Assembly: GCA_001873285.1 (NCBI GenBank)
Contig: MNYV01000083.1
Coordinates: 1 to 41,345, forward strand
Direction: 5' to 3'
DNA: 41,345 bases
DNA from: Nitrospirae bacterium CG2_30_53_67
Lineage (GTDB): Bacteria > CG2-30-53-67
Shown here: one piece after another, positions 36,180 to 41,345 of the stretch
How positions within the stretch are numbered: position 1 is the stretch's first letter
Layout of the letters: each line of letters starts with the position of its first letter
Program-made: the position numbers and the translations under genes
Notes under the pieces: generated by a model
Database searches by the model: none
Told to the model about the DNA's origin: nothing
What the model saw: only the letters and a program-made list of their open reading frames with translations

Positions 36180-37618
36180 GCTCGACGGCTAAAACCATGA
36201 CCATACAGGATGCAGGCGTCGATGCCTCTCAAAAGGCAGCCGGGCAGAGCCCTTTTTCTTCAGAGCCTGCGGAGAATCTCGGGAAGGCCTTCTCCTCGCT
36301 CTGCCGTTCCTTCACCCTGTATCCGTCCAACCATCCCCTGATTAAGGATGGAACCCATAGGCTGCTTGAGATTCTGAGGGAGCTGCTTTCCGAGACCGAC
36401 CGGGTGACCGTGGGTTTTTTGGGAAACGACCTGATGGTCCTTGGAAAACAACTGCGCCACATAGAAGGTTCCATACCGGGGCTGAACCGGCTGGTGCAGG
36501 AACGGGGGATTGAAAAGATCGTTTTTCTCTCCGGTGTTGATGAACATGAAATCATTCAATTCTTTTCAGTGTTTTCTGCCGGCAAGGAGAAAGAGCAGGA
36601 TAAACGCCCGGAGAACCGGCTCCGGCAGGGGGAATGGCCCCATATCCTGTCGGGCAGGTTCAAATTTGAGGCATCGGTTGCGGATTTTGGTCAAAGCGGC
36701 GCCTGCCTTGACCTCGACGGGGTCAGCGTGGTTAAAGAGTTCCTGGCATCCTCCCAGGCGCTGGTTTCACAGGCTCGAGAGAAGAATCTGATCGAGTTCG
36801 ATCTGGCCAAGGAGATCATTGAGAATATTCTGAGCGGAATGATCTTGGAGGATGATGCTGTCCCGATTGTCGCCCGGATAAAAAAGCACGACGAATATAC
36901 CTATACGCATATTTTAAATGTATCCACCTTGACCCTGGCCATGGGCCGGATCCTCGGCTTTACACCGCAGCAGCTCAGAGAATTAGGATTGGCCGCCCTG
37001 CTTCACGATACCGGCAAGCTTTTGATTCCCCTGGAGATCCTGCAGAAAGAAGGAGAACTCACGGATGAAGAGTTTGCCGTCATCAAGGAACATCCGGTCC
37101 ATGGCGCCGGCATGCTGATGAAGGTCCCGGGGATGCCGGATATGGTCCCCATTGTGGCCTTTGAACATCATATGTGGTATAACGGAGGTGGCGGATATCC
37201 ACTTATTCACAAAGAGGGCAGTCCCCACCTGTATTCAAGAATGACTTCCATAGCGGATATTTTTGATGCCCTCCGAACGAACCGGGCCTACAGGACCGAA
37301 GTCTCTAAAGAAGAGACCCTGCGGAGGATGTCTGTGATGCAGATCGATCCTTTCCTGTTTAACGTATTTGCCAGGATATCCAACCTCTACCCTGTAGGGG
37401 ACTATGTCAGACTCGATACCGGTGAGATCGGAGTGGTTCACGAGATCCATCCAAGGAACGCCCTCCGGCCTAAGGTCAGAATCCTTTATGATCAAGAGGG
37501 GAACCAGATCGAAACACAGAGGATTTTAAACCTGGCAAATTACGACAAGAATAAAAACCGGTTCATCTCCTCCATTACCTCAAGCCTCTCAGCAGAAGAG
37601 ACCGCCGGACTTTCCTGA
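36176..37618 (+). CDS. HD-GYP domain c-di-GMP phosphodiesterase
   Basis: A 480-residue protein. The N-terminal module (about 40-150: LCRSFTLYPSNHPLI, VTVGFLGNDLMVLGK, GIEKIVFLSGVDEHEIIQFF) resembles that of the upstream HEAT protein. The catalytic domain shows LLHDTGK (HD at about 277), KEHPVHGAGML, FEHHMWYNGGGGYP and SIADIFDALRTNRAYR, so the metal ligands and the GYP motif are all present and activity is likely. A short C-terminal beta domain follows. ATG 36176 overlaps the HEAT gene stop. It converges on the response regulator gene with 10 bp between the stops and no visible terminator. Confidence 0.92.
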   Translation: MSSTAKTMTIQDAGVDASQKAAGQSPFSSEPAENLGKAFSSLCRSFTLYPSNHPLIKDGTHRLLEILRELLSETDRVTVGFLGNDLMVLGKQLRHIEGSIPGLNRLVQERGIEKIVFLSGVDEHEIIQFFSVFSAGKEKEQDKRPENRLRQGEWPHILSGRFKFEASVADFGQSGACLDLDGVSVVKEFLASSQALVSQAREKNLIEFDLAKEIIENILSGMILEDDAVPIVARIKKHDEYTYTHILNVSTLTLAMGRILGFTPQQLRELGLAALLHDTGKLLIPLEILQKEGELTDEEFAVIKEHPVHGAGMLMKVPGMPDMVPIVAFEHHMWYNGGGGYPLIHKEGSPHLYSRMTSIADIFDALRTNRAYRTEVSKEETLRRMSVMQIDPFLFNVFARISNLYPVGDYVRLDTGEIGVVHEIHPRNALRPKVRILYDQEGNQIETQRILNLANYDKNKNRFISSITSSLSAEETAGLS

Positions 37619-37628
37619 ACAGGACCTC

Positions 37629-38540
37629 TCAACCAGATCCACTCGAACTTGCAGTCTGGATCATCGCGCCGACCCATCTCATCAGGTGGGACACGGTTTT
37701 TTCCGTAGAAGATGAGATGGTTCCTTCCTCATGGTCTGTGACGTTAAAGACGCCGACGGTCCTGGTATCATCTTTTACCGGAATACAAAGAAAGGCCTTG
37801 GTTTGATAACGCGTCAAGGTCTGGTCGTGCGGGACAAAAGCCGATGGTTGATCCTGATCAACGGTTCCATTGCATAGATAAGCCCGCCCCTCTCGAGCGA
37901 CCCATGAAGAGATGGAATGGTCGCTGAGGGGGCGCCTTAAGCCGACAATTTTTTTATTGGTCGCGGCCTTGACCACGATCTCGTTTCTCTCGGGATTGAG
38001 AAGCATCAGGGAAAGGGTTGAGGCGCGGATATAGTTTTTAAGGATGTCGACGATTTGAGTGTATTTTTCATGCTCGGATAATTGCCTGTTGCACATGATT
38101 TTGGCGGCCTGGAAGGCAAAAGCCGCCTCGCGTTCAGCGCGCTTTAAGGCATTTTCTTTTTCCTGGCAGGTTTTTTTTCTTTCCAGCAGGGTTCTTACGG
38201 TTTGTACAAAGTCCTCATTTTTATAAGGTTTGATGATCAACCGGTGTGCCTCCACTTGGTTGATGGCCGAGAGGATGGTGTTCAGTTCGGCGTAAGCGGT
38301 CAGGACAATGCGGATTTTATCAGGGTATTTCTCCTTGACCATGGAAAGGAGTTCTATCCCGGATATGCCGGGCATCCTTTCATCGGAAACTACGACATCC
38401 ACATCTTCCCGGGAAAGGATCTTGATGGCATCCTCACCGCTTAAGGCGGTGAGGGTCTGGAATCCTTCTCGAGAAAAAACCGCCTGCAGGGCTTTTAAGA
38501 TGACCGCTTCATCGTCCACGAAAAGAATGGTATTCCCCAT
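37629..38540 (-). CDS. Response regulator with receiver and GAF domains
   Basis: A 303-residue protein. The receiver domain (1-120) has acidic D9 and D10, phosphoacceptor D53 in VVSDERMPG, T81 and K104 (IIKPYK). A predicted coiled coil (about 118-150) links to a GAF-type sensor domain (about 150-295: STLSLMLLNPERNEIVVKAA, SSWVAREGRAYLCN, AFLCIPVKDDTRTVGVFNVTD). There is no DNA-binding or enzymatic output, so it probably acts by protein contact; the adjacent HD-GYP protein is the obvious candidate partner, by inference. ATG 38540 has AAAGGAGG about 9 bases upstream. Confidence 0.9.
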   Translation of the reverse strand: MGNTILFVDDEAVILKALQAVFSREGFQTLTALSGEDAIKILSREDVDVVVSDERMPGISGIELLSMVKEKYPDKIRIVLTAYAELNTILSAINQVEAHRLIIKPYKNEDFVQTVRTLLERKKTCQEKENALKRAEREAAFAFQAAKIMCNRQLSEHEKYTQIVDILKNYIRASTLSLMLLNPERNEIVVKAATNKKIVGLRRPLSDHSISSWVAREGRAYLCNGTVDQDQPSAFVPHDQTLTRYQTKAFLCIPVKDDTRTVGVFNVTDHEEGTISSSTEKTVSHLMRWVGAMIQTASSSGSG

Positions 38541-38986
38541 GTCGACCCCTCCTTTGGCAGAGTGCAACGGTTTGTCTGAGAATCGGTTCTCTTCCATATA
38601 AACCATTGAGTACCAGAGAGATGTTTTTTTCGTCCTGAATCATGGTTCCTGCGTCCCGCAGTGGAAAGATGCCTGATGGATCCATGCTGCATGCCGTATC
38701 TAAAAACCCAAGAGGGCCTCTTAGCCCAAGTAATGAAAAACATAGCGTTTTTTTACAAGGCAGATGTTCTTGAAATTTAAAACACCGCCCTGAAGTTTTA
38801 AATTGAAGGGTAGTTCTTTGTAATTATTTTCATTAATATACCATAATGTTTTCTGTTTGCAAGTGAAATCATGTTTTTTTTTAGGCAGGATGAAGCCGTA
38901 CGCCTGCTCATTTTGCATGCAGGCCCGAACAGACCAACCCCTCCCCAGGGAGACAAGATGGTTTCCTGTCTGAAGAATCCGGCAGG
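38541..38986. other. Long leader or intergenic region upstream of the response regulator
   Basis: 446 bp without a convincing gene. It holds a perfect 10-bp inverted repeat (AATTTAAAAC / GTTTTAAATT, 38774-38804, loop 11), a GCCTGC/GCAGGC hairpin (38899-38921), and a promoter candidate on the minus strand (TTGCAA 38862..38857, 16 bp, TATATT 38840..38835). That promoter would give the regulator mRNA a leader of nearly 290 bases. No known riboswitch was recognised. Confidence 0.5.
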
Positions 38987-39079
38987 TTACAAGATCGGGA
39001 TACAGGGAACGTTCGGTTTCAGGCAGCAGGCCGCAATCATGATCAACAGGAACAGGATCAGCCACAAACGGTATTTCAT
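38987..39079 (-). CDS. Possible 30-residue lipoprotein-like peptide
   Basis: ATG 39079 is preceded by GCGGAGG 5 bases away. The frame encodes a basic start (MKYR), a hydrophobic run (LWLILFLLIMI), a lipobox-like AAC followed by a second cysteine, and a short tail (LKPNVPCIPIL). This is the shape of a tiny lipoprotein such as the entericidin class. It is short enough to occur by chance; the good binding site and signal-peptide pattern are the only support. It may also be the truncated head of a decayed larger lipoprotein gene. Confidence 0.45.
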   Translation of the reverse strand: MKYRLWLILFLLIMIAACCLKPNVPCIPIL

Positions 39080-39118
39080 GGATGCCTCCGCTTTGACGGG
39101 ATGATGGTTGAAGACTCC

Positions 39119-39289
39119 CTTAGTGGCCCTATTCGTAAATACGGTGGCATTCGAGGGTCGTAGGGCGGTCGGATCAAAGTTCCGCTCCTTGCGGCGTACC
39201 AGAGGGGTACGCGCTGAGTCGCGCGCCTTGATGAGACCGCCCTACGACCCTCTCGGTACGTCACCATATTTACGAACAGGACCACTTAG
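39119..39289 (+). mobile_element. MITE-like inverted-repeat element, copy 3
   Basis: 171 bp, same orientation as copy 1. CTTAG stands at both outer ends, and the inverted terminal repeats extend about 50 bp inward to GTCGTAGGGCGGTC and its complement. It lies 26 bp beyond the hisF stop. The apparent reading frames through it on both strands are a by-product of the repeat. Confidence 0.86.
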
Positions 39290-39315
39290 ACTCGTCGGTC
39301 AGGGATGGATCCTCT

Positions 39316-40080
39316 TCAAAGTCTTACTGCAACCCCCCGGGATCGAAGATATTCCTTGACCGCTCTTACTGTATATTCACGGTAATGAAAGATCGAAGCG
39401 GCGAGTACGGCATCGGCCATCCCCTCTTTGATTCCGTCGTAGAGATGCTCAAGGGCGCCCACTCCGCCCGAAGCGATGAGCGGGATTCCGGTCCTCTCTG
39501 CGATGGCCCGGTTCAGTTCATTATCGTATCCGTCTCTTGTCCCGTCCCGGTCCATACTGGTGACCAGGAATTCCCCGGCCCCCATGGCCTCCATCTTGCC
39601 TGCCCACTCCAGGGCATCGATTCCCGTGGGATTTCTCCCGCCGTGGGTGTAGATCTCCCATGCCGCAGGAGTATCCGTAACCCTCTTGGCATCAATGGCC
39701 ACGACGATACATTGACTGCCGAAACGCTTGGAGGCCTCGCGGATGAATTCCGGACGTTTTACAGCGGCTGTATTGATCGAGACCTTGTCGGCCCCGGCGT
39801 TTAAAAGCGCTCGGATATGATCCAGCGTTGAGATTCCGCCGCCTACGGTTAACGGCATAAAGACCTCCTCGGCGGTACGCGCGACCACGTCGAGGATGAT
39901 CCCCCTTTTTTCATGGGAGGCCGTGATGTCGAGGAACGCCAGCTCGTCGGCCCCCTGTTTGTCATACAGGCGGGCTGTTTCCACAGGATCTCCCGCGTCC
40001 TTAAGGCCTAAGAATTTGATTCCCTTGACCACCCGGCCCTCTTTGACATCGAGACATGGGATGATGCGTTTAGCCAGCAC
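39316..40080 (-). CDS. hisF: Imidazole glycerol phosphate synthase cyclase subunit HisF
   Basis: A 254-residue (beta/alpha)8 barrel that, with the glutaminase HisH, turns PRFAR into imidazole-glycerol phosphate and AICAR. It starts [20 protein letters not shown] with catalytic D11; VAIDAKR carries the second catalytic aspartate. Phosphate-binding loops GGGIST and ASGGVGA are seen. It starts 4 bases after hisA. hisH is not in the window, and no his gene follows downstream, so the his operon ends here. Confidence 0.97.
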   Translation of the reverse strand: MLAKRIIPCLDVKEGRVVKGIKFLGLKDAGDPVETARLYDKQGADELAFLDITASHEKRGIILDVVARTAEEVFMPLTVGGGISTLDHIRALLNAGADKVSINTAAVKRPEFIREASKRFGSQCIVVAIDAKRVTDTPAAWEIYTHGGRNPTGIDALEWAGKMEAMGAGEFLVTSMDRDGTRDGYDNELNRAIAERTGIPLIASGGVGALEHLYDGIKEGMADAVLAASIFHYREYTVRAVKEYLRSRGVAVRL

Positions 40081-40084
40081 GGGT

Positions 40085-40816
40085 CTATCCTCCTCTCTTG
40101 GTCAAGGCCATGGCCTCTCTCAAATCCAGAGCGCCGGTGTAGAGCGCCCTTCCTGTAATGGCGCCGATGACCCCGCAGGGCTCAATCCGCATTAAGGCCC
40201 GGACGTCCTCAAGAGAGGAGATCCCCCCGGAGGCGATGACCGGGATGGAAATGGACTCGGCGAGGGCCCGGGTGCTTTCGATGTTCGGGCCGGTCTGCAT
40301 CCCGTCACGATGAATGTCCGTAAAAATCACGGCTGAGACCCCCTGTCCCTGGATCTCTCGGGCAAGATCCGTGGCCGGCCGTTCGGTGACCTTTGTCCAT
40401 CCGTGTACGGCCACGTATCCGTTCCTGGCATCGATGCCTGCGAGGATCTTTCCGGGAAATCTCCGGCAGGCCTCGGTGAGAAAATCAGGATCTTCCACGG
40501 CGCGTGTTCCGATCACCACACGCATGGCGCCCGCACGGATATAAGAGTCGATCGTCTCCAGGCTGCGGATGCCCCCTCCCACCTCGACCGGCATGAAAAG
40601 CCCCTTGACCATTTCCTGGATCAGATCCAGATTTTTAGGCGTCCCTTCAACCGCTCCGTCGAGGTCCACCAGATGCAGAAGCTCGGCGCCGAGCTTCTCC
40701 CAGCGCCTGGCCATCTGTAAAGGGTTGTCCGAATAAACCGTCTCCTGATCCATGTTCCCCTGGACCAGGCGGACACATTTACCGTTCTTGAGGTCAATGG
40801 CCGGAATCACGATCAT
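40085..40816 (-). CDS. hisA: ProFAR isomerase HisA
   Basis: A 243-residue (beta/alpha)8 barrel that isomerises ProFAR to PRFAR in histidine synthesis. It starts [20 protein letters not shown] with catalytic D8; the second aspartate is in AGIDARNG, with phosphate loops GGGIRSLE and [13 protein letters not shown] 40816 overlaps the stop of the cysteine desulfurase gene (ATGA), so the two are coupled although they belong to different pathways. Confidence 0.97.
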   Translation of the reverse strand: MIVIPAIDLKNGKCVRLVQGNMDQETVYSDNPLQMARRWEKLGAELLHLVDLDGAVEGTPKNLDLIQEMVKGLFMPVEVGGGIRSLETIDSYIRAGAMRVVIGTRAVEDPDFLTEACRRFPGKILAGIDARNGYVAVHGWTKVTERPATDLAREIQGQGVSAVIFTDIHRDGMQTGPNIESTRALAESISIPVIASGGISSLEDVRALMRIEPCGVIGAITGRALYTGALDLREAMALTKRGG

Positions 40817-41345
40817 GTTCGGCTCCTTCGCAACTGGTTTACAGAGGAAGATAGGGCATTCACGATATAGGGGAGATCCTCTTCCCGGGTTGAGCGGCCA
40901 AGGGATATTCTCAGCGTCCCCGCGGCGTGGCGAAGCGAAACACCCATGGCCGAAAGCACATGAGAGGGGCGGATGCTTGACGTGGTACAGGCGGCCGACG
41001 CCGAGACAAAGATCCCCTTTTGATTCAGCAAGGGAATCAGATCCGAACTTTTAACCCCATCGATCGAGAGGTTCAGTGTGCCGGGAAGCCTTGACGTCGC
41101 ATGTCCGTTGAGGTGAAGGCCGTCCAGGGAATGGAAAAGCGCATCCCACAGGGAGTCCCGGAGTTTTGCGAGATCAACCGCCTCTTTTTGAATTCCCGTC
41201 TTAGCGGTCTCAAGGGCCTTGGCCAGTCCGGCGATGCCAGGAAGGTTTTCGGTACCAGAACGGAGCCCTCGTTCCTGCCCTCCGCCTAAAAGCAGTGGGG
41301 AGAGGCTCGTGCCCGTACGAACATATAAAAACCCGACCCCTTTGG
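40813..41345 (-). CDS. Cysteine desulfurase (NifS/IscS family), C-terminal part
   Basis: The last 176 codons of a PLP enzyme that takes sulfur from cysteine for iron-sulfur or tRNA thiolation; the frame is open to the window edge. Seen: [20 protein letters not shown] just after the expected PLP lysine region, the signature [20 protein letters not shown], the active-site cysteine loop [10 protein letters not shown] and the C-terminal [17 protein letters not shown]. It is followed directly by hisA. Whether it serves Fe-S assembly or tRNA thiolation (a mnmA neighbour) cannot be told from this fragment. Confidence 0.92.
   Translation of the reverse strand, partial: KGVGFLYVRTGTSLSPLLLGGGQERGLRSGTENLPGIAGLAKALETAKTGIQKEAVDLAKLRDSLWDALFHSLDGLHLNGHATSRLPGTLNLSIDGVKSSDLIPLLNQKGIFVSASAACTTSSIRPSHVLSAMGVSLRHAAGTLRISLGRSTREEDLPYIVNALSSSVNQLRRSRT

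Noticed and set aside
38640-38700. Possible c-di-GMP riboswitch upstream of the response regulator (GGGACGCAGG on the minus strand)
   Set aside because: The rest of the GEMM core (CACGCACAGGGCAAACC and the second helix) is missing.
39108-39359. Plus- and minus-strand frames next to hisF
   Set aside because: They are translations of MITE copy 3 with no binding site and no independent support.

Overview
This 41 kb window carries the chromosomal replication origin of a bacterium. dnaA-dnaN-recF-gyrB-gyrA run leftward and rpmH-rnpA-yidD-yidC-jag-mnmE-mnmG-rsmG-parA-parB run rightward from an AT-rich 620 bp gap (17950-18582) that holds DnaA boxes. Every gene left of the gap is on the minus strand, and every gene right of it up to 33.5 kb is on the plus strand, so transcription follows both replication arms. 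A long GyrB with the Gram-negative-type insertion, bactofilin, lipoproteins, a PEP-CTERM protein and an oxygen-sensitive type four-subunit pyruvate:ferredoxin oxidoreductase suggest an anaerobic Gram-negative organism of the Desulfobacterota/Nitrospirota kind. The taxon is an inference; no rRNA is present.

Left arm, read from the origin outward on the minus strand: dnaA, dnaN, recF, gyrB, gyrA, a TPR lipoprotein, then serS followed at once by an RNA-gene array. The array is tRNA-Ser(UGA), tRNA-Ser(GCU), tRNA-Arg(ACG), tadA, tRNA-Ser(CGA), tRNA-Ser(GGA) and the SRP RNA. It is followed by dnaX-ebfC-recR and porCDAB (porB is cut by the window edge). All four serine anticodon classes lie beside seryl-tRNA synthetase, and the A34 deaminase TadA lies beside its substrate tRNA-Arg(ACG). 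Five copies of a roughly 75 bp spacer, each predicted to fold into three consecutive hairpins with compensatory base changes, separate the RNA genes. One copy supplies the last codons of tadA.

Right arm: the ribosomal protein L34/RNase P/membrane insertase operon with an excellent promoter, a terminator after jag, the tRNA-modification genes mnmE and mnmG, rsmG, and parAB with two 14-bp-core parS sites, one of them inside the mnmG start region. Downstream of parAB come a bactofilin, a DUF374 acyltransferase-like protein, a six-hairpin glycosidase-like protein and a GT4 glycosyltransferase, closely packed as one likely operon. Then follow a lamin-tail/PEP-CTERM protein and a signalling group: PilZ protein, HEAT-repeat protein, HD-GYP phosphodiesterase and a receiver-GAF response regulator. 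The HEAT and HD-GYP proteins share a similar N-terminal module. The window ends with a possible tiny lipoprotein and hisF, hisA and a truncated cysteine desulfurase on the minus strand.

Three copies of a 170 bp inverted-repeat (MITE-like) element lie at the dnaN/recF junction, before parA, and after hisF. A separate 208 bp insertion is bounded by a duplicated tRNA-Ser 3' end. No CRISPR array, intact transposase or rRNA was seen.
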